64,000 nt of DNA from Sorex araneus (GCF_027595985.1 NC_073303.1:184121470-184185469), one strand, 5' to 3'. Positions 11,719 through 22,690 are shown, counted from the stretch's first letter. Made by a program: numbers and translations. Notes: generated from the letters alone by a model not told the origin.

Positions 11719-11910
11719 CTAAGAGCTTGAGAGATGATGTAGCATGTTAGGCACTTGCCTTGGATGTGGATGACCACTGTTTAATCCCTTGCACCACATA
11801 TAGTCCCCTGAGTCCTTCCTGAAATAATCGCTGAGCATAGAGCCAGGAGTCAGCTTGAGAATAGCCTATTATTACACAAAACAGCAGCAACAAACAACCC
11901 CCCCAAAACT
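11719..11910 (+). mobile_element. Diverged SINE, poly(A)-tailed class
   Basis: The plus strand shows 'gagcttgagagatgatgtagc', 'cttgcct', 'catatagtcccctgag' and 'agccaggag', with an A/C-rich decayed tail. Confidence 0.8.
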
Positions 11911-13565
11911 ATCTAAAACTTACTTCCAACAAAAAATATAGGATTCAATCATTTATTTTCTGGCATATGTAATAAAGTTAAGATTGATTTTTTAAAACCT
12001 TATTCATATTCAAAAACAGTATTTTACTATACTAGTTTATTGTAGCTATGATGAAAAATAATTATTATTCTAAATATAAATATGTGGTTTATATTTATAA
12101 TTTGTAAAGCTTTAAAGGTCTTATACTATTTTTCATTTAGATAATTTTAAACTATATCTGAAATTTTTTGTCTACTGTTGTCTGAAACATTTGTTTAGAG
12201 AAACTATTAATGCTTTATATCATATCCAAATGGCTTTGCTTATGACCGACAGATTAGTCTTTATAAATTTTGAAGCTGTCATTTCTCATCTCAATTATCT
12301 GCAATCAGTCTGACTTTTCTATTATGTAAAGCTCAAAATAAAATTATCTTAAAACTGATTTACCTTTGTGATGTGCTTTGAACATTTTTATACCAGGAAC
12401 TGCTTTTTTTGAGAAGCAAAATAATAACTTAAAGGATATCAATAAATTATTTCACCAATATATTGAGAAGTTTAATATTGAGGAAATGTGAGCTGAGGCA
12501 TCATAAAATGAAATGAATGGTCATCTATTCTAAAAGTCTGGTTATAAGAATTGCAAACTTTGATCTATTTGAAAATGTGTTTTCATATCCAGTAATCTTA
12601 CAGTTATAAATGATTAAATAAATGCCTTCCATCTCTTCAACTCCAAGATGAAAACTACTGACAATAAAAGGGTCGTTGCAACTTTGGTCCGCTTAAAGCT
12701 GGCTATATTTTTCCAACTGTAGTGAGACACAAATTTAAGATTGGCTCATTTCTCAGAGATAAAAGAGATTTGAACTTAGCTTGTGGCTTTCCCATATCAG
12801 AAACAGAGATTGGAAAACTTTTCAGGGGATAAGGAACATCATGGTGTCATAAGCCCAATTCTAGTTGGACAAAAAAATAGAGGAAAACCCTACCCATTGT
12901 TGCATAGTAGGTAAATAAAAGGGAAGGTGGGAAAATTAATTGTTTGTTGTAAGAATGTATTGGTTTTTCCTTAATAGTAATGTGGAAGAAAAATACAGAT
13001 GTACTTTAAGGATGCCAAAGATGTTTAAAATTGATAATTTTCTGTCTTGATAATTGTCTGAGTTTTGGAAGAGACATAATGAAGCTTATAGTGTCACATT
13101 CAGCTTAGAGACAATGCATACTATGTGGCTTCAGACAATCACCAACCAAGCAATTAAATGATTCTTTGGGAACACACAAGGTTCTGAGAGAGTATGTGAT
13201 TGGTTGGTGTTATTCAAAATCCCAGTTCAAGATTGGGGAAGGGTCACATATGAGCAAAGCAAGTCCAGGGACAAAGTTCATAGTTGTGATGCCGGACAAA
13301 AAACTTCAGCTCTGTCACTACAAGGCTAGAGAAATTTAATTTCATCGTGTATAATTTCAGTGCAGAAATAAATCATGAGCACTTACTAAATTTGTAGGTA
13401 AGACTCATCCATCAGGCTCTTTAAGGCACCAAATCTAGGCAGATAGCCTTGGAGGCAATGAGGAAGTAGAAATGGGGCACATGATTCAGAGCATAAGAAA
13501 TAATTACAAGGAAACATTTTACATAGAAGGAATGTAAATGTGATTACACAGAACTATAAATTCTA
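11911..13565. other. Unclassified AT-rich sequence
   Basis: No repeat or reading frame that I can support. The part around 12200-12340 has mixed composition with no repeat hallmarks and could be unique or conserved non-coding DNA, but the sequence alone cannot show that. Confidence 0.5.
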
Positions 13566-13607
13566 CTCTTCTCCTGAATGAACAACAAAGTTCATTCAGG
13601 AGAAGAG
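13566..13607. repeat. Perfect 18-bp inverted repeat (hairpin)
   Basis: The arm ctcttctcctgaatgaac at 13566-13583 and its exact reverse complement at 13590-13607 are separated by the 6-base loop aacaaa. There are no mismatches. No T-run follows, so a terminator role is not indicated. Confidence 0.95.
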
Positions 13608-13872
13608 CATCTCAGAAAATAATCTTTCTTTACATAATCGCATTGTATTAACACTATCATTTATTATATAGTACAGATATTTGTCCTTGCCTTTGCTGAC
13701 GTAACCACTGCAAACTAATTTAAGATAGCAAAAATTTATATATAGCAATTCTGTATTCAGAGATTTCTTTTGATATTTTCTGTGATTATTTCAAAATAGG
13801 ATTTATCAGGAACACGATTCAGTCCATAACATGTATGTTACTGTAATCAATATAAATACATTTGCATCTTGT

Positions 13873-14634
13873 ACTTTTCACTTGTCACTTGTAGTCCCAT
13901 TGATCTTCAATTTGCTTGAGCGGGTGCCAGTAACATCTCCATTTGTCCTGTCTCAAGCTAGTGTAGCCAATGATACCTGCTCGCTCCAGGAACAGAAAGA
14001 GCCTCAAATCCTTCACTCAGAGATTTGATGAAAAAATCTGACCATCTAGTTGGTGGGCAGCCATGTGGTCTTCTGACATTCCGTGGAATTCAGTCTGTAA
14101 CAGCTCTAATCCAACGGTCATCTTGGAATCGCATTACATGACCGGCCCATCTGATTTTCGATGCCTTGGCAAACGAGACAGCATCCCTGATTTTTGACTG
14201 TTGACGGAGGTCAGAACTCCGGATTTCTTCTCTCACTTGAGTGAGACATGATATTCCCATCATAGCTCTTTCTATTCCTCTTTGGGATACCCTAATAGCA
14301 TTCTCATCCTGCTTGTGTAGGGCCCAGGTCTCTGAGGCATATGTTAGTGCAGGAAGAATGGTGGAATCGAAAAGATGTGCTGGGAGTCAGAGGTTCTTCG
14401 TTCTCTTAACCACATCTTTGACGTTCTTGAAGGCATTTCACGCTGCTCTCTTCCTCCTGCGCAGTTCTGGCACCAAGTCATTCCTCATGTTGATTTCTCA
14501 ACCCAAGTACACATAGCTGCTGCATTTGGAGATGTTCATTCCATTGAGAGCAAATGGAGCTTCAGGGACCAGTTTGTTTTTTATGAATATCTTCTTGTTG
14601 AGATTCAGCTGCAATCCGCCTTTTCCACACTCGT
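13873..14634 (-). mobile_element. RTE-clade LINE, 3' part (C-terminal ORF and 3' end)
   Basis: On the minus strand conceptual translation runs GLQLNLNKKIF, EAPFALNGMNIS, SSYVYLG, INMRNDLVPELRRRKRAA, then FDSTILPALTYASETWAL, KIRWAGHVMRFQDDRW and RPHGCPPTRWSDFF. This is the characteristic C-terminal region downstream of the reverse transcriptase in RTE-clade LINEs. Several stops (for example after YVYLG) make it dead. The 3' end carries the same terminal segment as the RTE-tailed SINEs (ggagatgttactgg, cccgctcaagcaaattg), followed by short tandem tail repeats. The flanking 15-bp near-repeats acatttgcatcttgt (13858-13872) and acatttacatctagt (15109-15123) look like a decayed target-site duplication for the whole 13873-15108 insertion. 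Confidence 0.9.
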
Positions 14635-15108
14635 ATTCGATATGCCAACAATAGTAGCAACAATTGGCCTCATTTACCTGTCACCGAAAGAGCCCCCAAT
14701 ATGGCAGCGTTAAGAAATATGAGCAAAGAGAGGCTGAAAAAATCTTGGGGACGAACTAGACTGCCAAAACAAAAAAAGACTAAGATGATTGTCTTTACTT
14801 TCAACGCGTCAAAAGCATCCATCAAGGACCTGATGGTGCAAGCGCAGAAGATCAAGTACGACATCATTGGTCTGACCGAAACGAGGAGACATCAATCACA
14901 TCACACCATTTTCAACACTGGAGAAGAATTTTTCCTCGGAACATGAGACAACAGAGGCATTGGTGGCATTGGCATCCTTGTCAACACGAACTTGCCATGA
15001 GCATCGATTCATTTGAAGGCCTAACAACCTGGATTGGACGATTACGCTTGAATTAATGTGGCTCACTGCCTGCAGTTTCTATCTTCATCCTCTACGCACC
15101 AACTTCCA
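14635..15108 (+). mobile_element. RTE-clade LINE, inverted 5' part (5'UTR and endonuclease start)
   Basis: This segment lies in the opposite orientation to the adjacent 3' part. It begins in the 5' UTR (attcgatatgcc ... gaaagagcccccaatatgg). Near 14701 it enters a frame reading MAALRNMSKERLKKS and, further on, KIKYDIIGLTETRRH, then EEFFLGT, GGIGILVNTNL and finally ILYAPTSN. This is the N-terminal apurinic/apyrimidinic-type endonuclease domain, including the Glu-containing LTETR motif. Stops follow EEFFLGT and occur later. The reversed orientation, both parts lying inside one target duplication, is the classic product of twin priming. Confidence 0.88.
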
Positions 15109-15167
15109 ACATTTACATCTAGTTAAAAATATTTATATATTTGACTCTTTCAGTACCTTTATATGTT

Positions 15168-15334
15168 TTTTTTTTTTGGTCACACCCAGTGATGCTCAGG
15201 GGTTACTCCTGGTTCTGCACTCAGAAATTACTTCTGGCGGTGCTTGGGGGACCATATGGGATGACAGGGATGGAACCCAGGTCGGTCGCATGCAAGGCAA
15301 ACACCCTACTAGCTGAACTATTGCTCCAGCCTCA
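15168..15334 (-). mobile_element. SINE, poly(A)-tailed class
   Basis: A well-preserved minus-strand copy: T tract, ggtcacacccagtgatgctc, accatatgggatgac and ctattgctccagc. A short duplication, tatatgtt, at 15160-15167 and 15335-15342 is the likely target site. Confidence 0.92.
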
Positions 15335-15599
15335 TATATGTTGATATTTTTACCAATTTTACCTGCAAAAAATAATTTTGGCAAATCTCTTTAACATCTT
15401 TCAGTAAGTTCAAATGCGGTTTCAGAAAGACTCAACCTTAAAGAATATCTCAACAGGAGATATTCTGGAACAAAATCAGCAATAATTTTTCATTTGATAA
15501 ATTCACTGAAAAGTGTTTGCTTTACATTTTTACTTGATCCATACCAAATCCCTAATCCTATTTTATCAAATGAGTATATCCAATCACAAAATCTGTATA

Positions 15600-15867
15600 G
15601 GAACCAGAGTGATAGTATAGCTAGGCGGACGTTTGGCTCATATGTCACCAACTCAGTTCTATCTTTAGCATTCCATAGAGTTCCCGGAACACTTCCAGGA
15701 GTAACTCCTGAGTGTTCCTAAGTGCAGAGACAGAAGTAATCCTTGAGCATTGCCAGGTGTGACCCAAAAAGCCAAAAGCAAAACAAAACAAAAACCCAAA
15801 ACACAAGAAACAAAACAAAACAAAACAAAACAAAAACACAAAAGGAAAAACTCCCACCAAGCCTCCA
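15600..15867 (+). mobile_element. SINE, poly(A)-tailed class, with long (CAAAA)n tail
   Basis: A plus-strand copy with a diverged head (accagagtgatagtatagc), a standard end (gccaggtgtgacccaaaaag) and an expanded A-rich tail of caaaa units to about 15850. The 11-bp target duplication aaatctgtata is at 15589-15599 and 15868-15878. Confidence 0.92.
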
Positions 15868-16054
15868 AATCTGTATATTCTTAAAATCTGCTACTATAGT
15901 TCTTTCATCATTGTAACAATATACTTCCAGGTTGTTGGTGCTTTTCTCAAACCCCTTAGAGTACTCAAGATTCTTCTATTTTATAACTCAGTTCCAGTAC
16001 TCTAATTCTGTTGAAAAGGTGCTCTCGCAGAGTTCTAGAAAAATAAAATAAAAC

Positions 16055-16235
16055 GCTTTGTTTGGAGAGACCCCATCCCTCGCGGTGCTCAGGGCTTACT
16101 CCTGGCTCTGTGCGGAGAGATGACTCCTGGAATCACTTGGCAGACTGACCTTATTGTGGTGTAGGGGATGGAATCCATGTCAGCCATGTGCAAGGCCTGA
16201 GTTTGACGGCTGCACGATCTACTCAGCACCAACGA
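16055..16235 (-). mobile_element. Diverged SINE, poly(A)-tailed class
   Basis: 'ggtgctcagggcttactcctggctctgtg' type sequence followed by 'ccatgtgcaaggc' identifies a reverse-strand copy. The head end beyond about 16195 is scrambled. Confidence 0.78.
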
Positions 16236-16430
16236 AAACATACCTACAATATGAAGTGCATGTGGGAACCCAGAGCTGGCAGTTACACAAAGAGAATCAG
16301 AATAAATTCTCAGCTCCTTGTGACCCTATCTCAATGTTGAAAAGTTAACATCTATGCTTTTATATTTTAAAAATTCTCATTAAATATCAACCGCACTGAA
16401 TACCACTCGGTGAGATCTATACCTGCCGCC

Positions 16431-16458
16431 AAATAAATAAATAAATAAATAAATAAAC
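16431..16458. repeat. (AAAT)n microsatellite
   Basis: Seven tandem aaat/taaa units. It may be the remnant of a retroposon tail. Confidence 0.9.
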
Positions 16459-17716
16459 CTCTGCGAACTCTTTCCCTGTATGCATTAACTAATCCACTGA
16501 AGTGGTGTTGAATCCACTCATACTAATTCGTCAGCACCCTTCCCTTCCTGAATAGGCTACATTTAACTTTACACATAGCTCTGTGATTTCCTTCTTTTTC
16601 ATAATTTTAAAACCTTCTCTTAACTGAAGAGCATATCTCCATGTCTCCATTGCATTCTCTGTTATATTATGCTCTAATTAATTTTATCTGCCTAGTAAAA
16701 GTTGGTGTATATCATGTTGCAGCTAACAAAATGTCCTTAAAATATAGTGGTTGATAAATTATAACTAGAAAAAAGATCTTTTGAGTTTGTATGTTTGTGC
16801 TCTTTCAAAATATACATTTACAGTTCATTGTCTTCTTTTTTAATTGCTTGTTTAAATTGTTTTAAAGTTTAAAACATTTTTGATTAATTTGAACAAATGA
16901 ATATTTGTATGTTATTTGAGCTTCCATGACTAGTTTAAGTGGCATTAAAAGTGATGATAATTTTCAATAAAATTAAGGTGCTATGTCATATTTTTTAAAT
17001 CATTTTTCAAATTATAACTTGTCATTTTCACCTTACATTTTACTTTCACTGCCGCTTAGCTCATGAAAGCCTATCAGTTTTTATTATGTTAGATCTCATT
17101 TTATTTTGGATGCCTGAATAAGCAAGAATTTATTTTATATTATATATTTGTTTAATGATATTTATGCCTTAATAAAATTCTAAACTATATGTGATACACT
17201 GTATTAAAATACTTTTTGGTACCTGCTTATTCTTCCTTCAATTCCATAGGGATATATGTATATGTATATATAAGCATGTTTATTATTTTGAGGCAGTGCG
17301 TTTGACCTCAGAGATTAAGAAATCTTCAAATTAGAGAAGCTGGTAGAGCAACCATTCAATACTTCGGTTATTTTTAGTTCATGAAATTATATTGTTAGTG
17401 GTTTACCTGAGTGGCAATGTCTTCTTGTCTTTTAGTTTCTGACATGAAGTCAGTGTCATGTGATAAGTAGTCCCAAGTACGGGTAAATGGACAACAGAAC
17501 TCTTTATCATAACTGCTAGAAATATAGCTTAGAATATGAGGCTCAGACAGTCCCAATTTGTTTGGTTACTTAAGCAAAGCACTAGGGAAGAACTTCTTGA
17601 GCAGGAAATAATGTAGTAGGTGCTAAGTCAAATCTCATACTTGGGCCACTGTTCTTAACTTAGTCTATAGACAGTACATGCTCTTTATTCTGTTTTTCAT
17701 TTACTATATCTTATAT

Positions 17717-17717
17717 C

Positions 17718-17748
<31 letters not shown>

Positions 17749-17750
17749 TG
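17717..17750. repeat. (TA)n microsatellite
   Basis: An alternating TA tract interrupted by single tg steps. Confidence 0.9.
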
Positions 17751-17825
17751 TCCTCATACAATTTCTAGAGTTTACAAGTTTATTTTTCATATTTTTGACA
17801 GAAAATGGTTGTCTATATTTTCTTA

Positions 17826-17940
17826 AATTTATTTATTTTATTGAATCACCATGTGGAAAGTTACGAAGCTTTAAGGCTTATGCCTCAGTTATACAATGCT
17901 TGAACACCCGTCCCTTCACCAGTGCCCATATTCATTCTCA
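17826..17940 (-). mobile_element. L1-type 3' tail fragment (left arm of an inverted pair)
   Basis: The complement reads gggtgttcaagcattgtataactgaggcataagcc ... ggtgattcaataaaat, which is the terminal segment of the composite/L1 3' tail family. It is matched in opposite orientation at about 18205-18315. Confidence 0.8.
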
Positions 17941-17944
17941 TCAG

Positions 17945-18320
17945 TGAAAACTTATTATCAAATATTTCCTTGTTAATAGAGCTGTATTCTTGGGGGATAA
18001 ATTCCAACAAAAATAGTGAGTCTGTTTTGAAACTCTAACAACAATAGTGAGTTGTGTGTTGAAATCTGGAATGTAATCAAGGTAAAGAGAAAAGGAAGTG
18101 AAATTATCACTCACTCACGGGGTGGGGGGTTGGGGGGTGAGGTGTGGGATGTATACTGTTTTTTTTGTTTGTTTTGTTTTTGTTTTTTGTTTTGTTTTTA
18201 TTGGTGGTGGAATATGGGCACTGGTGAAGGGATGGGTGTTTGAGCATTGTATAACTGAGATATAAGCCTGAGAACTTTGTAACTTTCCACTTGGTGACTC
18301 AATAAAATAAATTTAAAAAA
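17945..18320 (+). mobile_element. Composite L1-tail retroposon fragment (right arm)
   Basis: The plus strand shows 'ccaacaaaaatagtgagt', 'tggaatgtaatcaag', a G-rich block (18117-18150), a T-rich block, 'ggtggtggaatatgggcactgg' and a terminal 'actcaataaaataaa' with an A-rich tail. It belongs to the same family as 39178-39490 and 37069-37596. A partial internal duplication repeats 'aatagtgagt' near 18012 and 18042. Confidence 0.82.
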
Positions 18321-19639
18321 ATACTGTCAACAAGTAGCTCTCATTTATTCCTTCACAACACAGGCATTGGTTCTAGAGACTGAAGTACAAAGATAACCGA
18401 GGTTTGATTTTCATCTTCCCTCCACACCAACAAAAGGTTCAGACTATAAGTATTTTAAGGACTTTGTATGTTATTTATGGAAGTTTGTACATGTTGATTC
18501 TGAATTCTCTAACTCTAGAGACCAGTTATCCAGTTATAAAATATAAGCCTGAAAACATGAATAAAATAATTTATCTTAAAATTAAAAATTATGTTTTCCT
18601 AAATTAAATTGAAGTTTTGTGTTGCATTAGATTACATACAATAAAATGTGGAGTTGTTAATGTATATTTCTTAATTTTACTCACTAATGTACTCAATTAG
18701 TAGCAATCACCTACGACCCCAGAAATAAATTTTCATGTTTTTGTAAAATGACAATTTAATCCAAGGTCAAGAAATTGCTCTACAATTGGTAGCCTTTAAA
18801 TGTTAATTTTAAAAGAATGCTACATCAATTGATTTTCTTAATAATAAAATCTGCATCTACTTATTAAGATATTAGCTATATTCAGTGAATTGAAATTATC
18901 TTCTCCATCTTCTATTTGAATAAATTATCAATTTATTTAAAATATATTCAAAGACCATACCATTGTTCATTCTTAATCTGTGAATATTTCTTACAATTTC
19001 ACTAATTTATTTGATGAATATAACTTTCACTCATGAGTTTTTTAAACAGAAAACCAGTCTAGATTAAAAATATTCCAAAGTATGTTAGTATCTTTTTTTT
19101 AAGTATATAATTTTTGTAAGAAATTTAATTTAGATTCAAATTTTGGAAGGAGTAGATTGCAATTACTGTTAAAATAAAACCATCATCTAGGGAGCCTAGA
19201 AAAAATGAATATAAATGATTTTTAAGTCTAGAAGGAGATATAAAATATCATGAGTAATAGGGAAAGTTTGATAACACATTTCTTAATTTCCACTAGGAAT
19301 TTTTACCTTTCATCTCCATATAAGAACATATACTTGAGTGAGAGAGGTAGTTAATGTATGGAGTCCAGATTTGATTCTTAAAATTACATACTTACCTTAA
19401 AACTCAGGAAGTACTTAAAGAGTAGTTAGCAGGGCGTGCTTAGAGTCTTTGCATTGCTCCTGGCTTTAGTTAAAACACAAAGAGAAAAAAGTACTTATGA
19501 ATTTATTACCACGTTGATTGTAGCAGGTATTGAAACTTAAATATACTCACATATGTGCATTTGTTTATATAGGAAATGCATACTGAAAGTTTTTCTGAGT
19601 TTTTTATATATATACATATATATAGTGACATAATATTAA
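18321..19639. other. Unclassified AT-rich sequence
   Basis: No supported gene or repeat beyond a short (TA)n run near 19600-19624. Confidence 0.5.
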
Positions 19640-19915
19640 ATTTTATTTACTTTTTGTTTTGGGGGCCACAGCCAGTATTTCTCAGGACTTATTCCAGATT
19701 TAAGCTCAGTGATTACTCCTGGTGGGGCTTAAAGAGGACTACATGTTTGATCATTGTGGGATTGTAACCCAAACATGAAAGCTTATAACTATCGCACGAT
19801 GATTCAATAAAATTAAAAAAAAAAAATTAAAAGAGGACTACTGGGGTACCTGCGATTGAACCCAGGTCTGCCGCATGCAGAGCAAGCAGTCTACCTGCTA
19901 TACTGGATCTCAGGC
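19640..19915 (-). mobile_element. SINE, poly(A)-tailed class, interrupted by an 88-bp insertion
   Basis: The reverse-strand SINE is split. Left part: gggggccacagccagtattt to ggcttaaagaggacta. Right part: ctggggtacctgcgattgaaccc to tactggatctcaggcc. The interruption is the separate element at 19742-19829. Confidence 0.85.
19742..19829 (+). mobile_element. Very short L1-tail insertion nested in a SINE
   Basis: Only the last part of the tail family is present (gatcattgtgggattg ... gatgattcaataaaatt plus an A tract). It is flanked by an 11-bp duplication, aaagaggacta, at 19731-19741 and 19830-19840. An extremely 5'-truncated retroposition event. Confidence 0.9.
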
Positions 19916-20300
19916 CTCTTGACAATTCATTTGGTTAGAATTTATTCTTACACTAATTTTTTCAGATACTTCATACATATTTCAACCATTTTCTTCCTAA
20001 AGTGGACTGTTTTAAAAGCAAATCAAACCTGAGCTTAGAAATTAATATCAAGAAAGTACAAGAATTTTTTTTTTTATGAAAAACACATGGATGTGTTCAA
20101 GTTGTATGATATTTTTGTGAAAACTCGTTACAGCATCACGCTAGCTTCTTTCATTACTGTGTGTATTATGTGCAAGTTTTATGTAGAAAATAAACTCTTG
20201 TATGTGGTTTCAGCATGCAAAAGTTTCTTTTAGTATCCACCACGATGTATTGTCCTGTTAGTTTTAAAGCTAGTCACTTTATTACTATTGTATTTTTAAA

Positions 20301-20430
20301 ATTTTTTTTTATTTGTAGCCCTGTCCCAGCAGTGCTTAGGGCTAACTTCTGGATATGTACTCAGGGATCACGTTTCAAGGTTCTCATGCGAACATACAGG
20401 ATGCTTGGTAATGGTTTAGAGTATCGAACG
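20301..20430 (-). mobile_element. Old SINE fragment, poly(A)-tailed class
   Basis: A T-rich start with 'agcagtgcttagggcta' and 'actcagggatcac' preserves part of the reverse-strand consensus. The head is not recognisable. Confidence 0.6.
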
Positions 20431-20470
20431 AAGTCCTAGGAAAGTAACCTGAGATTCTCTGAAAAATTTT

Positions 20471-20545
20471 ACCTGGGGGAGTAAGCACATGCAAGTCCCC
20501 TGAGCACTGCTATGGGCAATCCGAACACTAAACCAAAAGTATATC
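20471..20545 (+). mobile_element. SINE fragment, poly(A)-tailed class
   Basis: 'gcaagtcccctgagcactgc' followed by 'caatccgaacactaaacc' resembles the 3' half of the SINE on the plus strand. Confidence 0.5.
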
Positions 20546-20934
20546 CTAAGCAAAATTAGGTATGTTCCAAAATTCCCCGCAACAACAAAACTATCACCTA
20601 TAATGGTGCCTTTCTTCTCGAAATGCTTCCTCTGAGTCTTATCCCTAGATTTCTATGTTTACATTGTTTTTCTGCTACAAAATATCTTGAAGGAGATGAC
20701 GATCAATAGAAAAGTTTGCTGTTAAATTTCCTCTCAGCTATAGACATGCATTCTAAATCTCTATGTTCTTTAAAATATCAATAACCCTGTTTGTAAATAT
20801 TATTTGAACAGTTTACAGCACATGCCTGCGTCCCTTCACTGCTGTCCCTGGAACCTTTCTCAGGCCCGTCTATCCTCAGTGCTATCACCAGAATTCAAGA
20901 GTTTGTTTTTGTTGGATATTGTCTTTTCACATGC

Positions 20935-21060
20935 TTTGTTTAGTTGCCAAGTCTAAGTGAAATCATCTGGCAAATGTCTTATCTTTCTGACCTATTTTTC
21001 TTAGCATAAACCCCTTGAGTTTCATCTATGTTGTGGCACAATGGAAGATTTCATTTTTTT
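20935..21060 (-). mobile_element. Old L1 3'-end fragment
   Basis: 'tctttctgacctatttttcttagcat' and 'gagtttcatctatgttgtggcac' match, in reverse, the end of L1 ORF2/3' UTR (compare 51365-51480). Highly diverged. Confidence 0.65.
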
Positions 21061-21071
21061 TCACTTCTTTT

Positions 21072-21212
21072 ATAAATTTATTTTTTAAATGGAATCACAG
21101 TGAGATACACAGTTACAAAGTTGTTCTTGATTGGGTTTCAGTCATAGGACATTCCAACACTCATCTTCCTTTCACCATTGTACGTTTCCCACCACCATTG
21201 TTTCACTTTTAT
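21072..21212 (-). mobile_element. L1-type 3' tail fragment
   Basis: 'ggaatcacagtgagatacacagttacaaag', then 'gtttcagtcat' and 'cctttcacc', followed by 'cccaccaccattg', is the reverse complement of the L1/composite terminal segment. Confidence 0.75.
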
Positions 21213-21574
21213 TATAGTGAAATATGTATTCATATATAACCACTATAATATATATATGTATATTGTAATTAAGAGCATAAATAGAAATGATCCACTTTTG
21301 ACATAACTACAAATGTGGGGTCTTGGCGCTGTTTGTAGGCATGTCAAGAACACACACACACACGTGCCAAAAGATGGTTGGCCCCCGTGCTTGCGTTCCT
21401 GCATTCATGTGCACAGTTGTCTGACACAGCCCTCTATTGCCACCACTGTTATTCACAGAGTTCATGCCACTTATTGGCAAGGAGCAATGCACAGAGACTG
21501 AAGAGAGGTTGACAATGAGCCACCTTTGTTTTGCTGAAATATGTCATTAGTCACACTGCACTGCACTGAAGTGA

Positions 21575-21674
21575 CAGAGAGACAGCGAGAGAGAGAGAGA
21601 GACATGGAGAGAGAGAAACAGAGACTATCTGTAGTGCAAACAAACATGACATAACTGTCCATGGCTCCATGGTG

Positions 21675-21707
<33 letters not shown>

Positions 21708-21715
21708 ATTTGCGT
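21575..21715. repeat. (GA)n and (TG)n microsatellites
   Basis: A (GA)n-rich tract (about 21575-21625) and a (TG)n tract (21671-21710) are separated by about 45 bp of mixed sequence. Frames crossing them encode only low-complexity peptide. Confidence 0.92.
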
Positions 21716-21734
21716 GTGAAGTAAAACAGTTGTT

Positions 21735-21905
21735 ATTGCTATTTGGGCCACACTCAGTGGTGCTCTGCACTCAAGAGTCACTCCTGGCTGGCTCAGGGCA
21801 CCCTATGAGACACGGGATGGGACCATATCAGATATGGAGGGTTGAGGCTTGGTTGGCCTTGTGCAGGGACAGCGGTCCAGCCACTGTGCTATCTCTCTAT
21901 CCCAA
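21735..21905 (-). mobile_element. Diverged SINE, poly(A)-tailed class
   Basis: 'gggccacactcagtggtgctc', 'actcctggctgg' and 'cactgtgctatctctctat' give the reverse-strand order. No clear target duplication. Confidence 0.8.
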
Positions 21906-22255
21906 GCCAACTAGTGCTTATTAAAAGCAATTTACGGTGAGAGATGAAAGAGGAGAGAAAGAAAGGAATATGAATTCAAGAGGGAATCAGACTTCTCCAG
22001 ATTAGAAAATGCCAACGGCTCTTTGTATGCTCTTCCAGCTCACCTCAGTCTATGAAAGTCCTCCCTAGATGAGAACCAAGGCCAAGGATCTGGCATAAAA
22101 AGAATTTCTTTATTCACTCATCTGTATATATGTATTATTTTGTTGTGTCAGTGACAATCCAGGACTACAAATAAGTTCATCAGTTACTCCATTTTAAAAC
22201 AAATCCATAGCCCAGAATAATTTATTTAATATTTACTTTTTAAAAATAACAACAT

Positions 22256-22460
22256 GGGGCTGGAGCGATAGCACAGCAGGTAGGGCGTTTGCCTTGCATG
22301 TGGCCAATTCAAGTTCGATTCCCAGCTTCCCATATGGTCCCCTGAGCACTGCCAGGCGTAACTCCTGAGTGCAAAGCCAGGACTAACCCTTGTGCATTGC
22401 CAGGTGTGACCCAAACAGCAAAATAAATAAATAAATAAATAAATAAAAACAAAAAAAAAG
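22256..22460 (+). mobile_element. SINE, poly(A)-tailed class, consensus-like
   Basis: One of the best copies. Head ggggctggagcgatagcac with box-B-like gttcgattcc, body tcccatatggtcccctgag, end gccaggtgtgacccaaac, then an (AAAT)n/A-rich tail. A useful local reference for the poly(A)-tailed class. Confidence 0.96.
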
Positions 22461-22525
22461 TTAACATTTCATATAATTACTATTAGAATCCAATTCTTCT
22501 GGTTGAGTATTTTTCTTATTTTCTT

Positions 22526-22527
22526 GA

Positions 22528-22615
<88 letters not shown>

Positions 22616-22690
22616 AAAGGAAGAAAGAAAGAAAGAAAGAAAGAAAAGGAAGAAAGGAAGAAGAAAAGGAAGGAAGGAAGAAAGGAAGGA
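22526..22690. repeat. (GAAA)n microsatellite with GGAA variants
   Basis: About 22 uninterrupted gaaa units, followed by an interrupted zone with ggaag variants. The Lys/Glu-rich and Phe/Ser-rich reading frames here are artefacts of the repeat. Confidence 0.97.

Larger units (their letters stand above)
16236..17820. other. Unclassified AT-rich sequence with short microsatellites
   Basis: Mostly unrecognised DNA. It includes (AAAT)n at 16431-16458 and (TA)n at 17717-17750. No supported gene. Confidence 0.55.
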
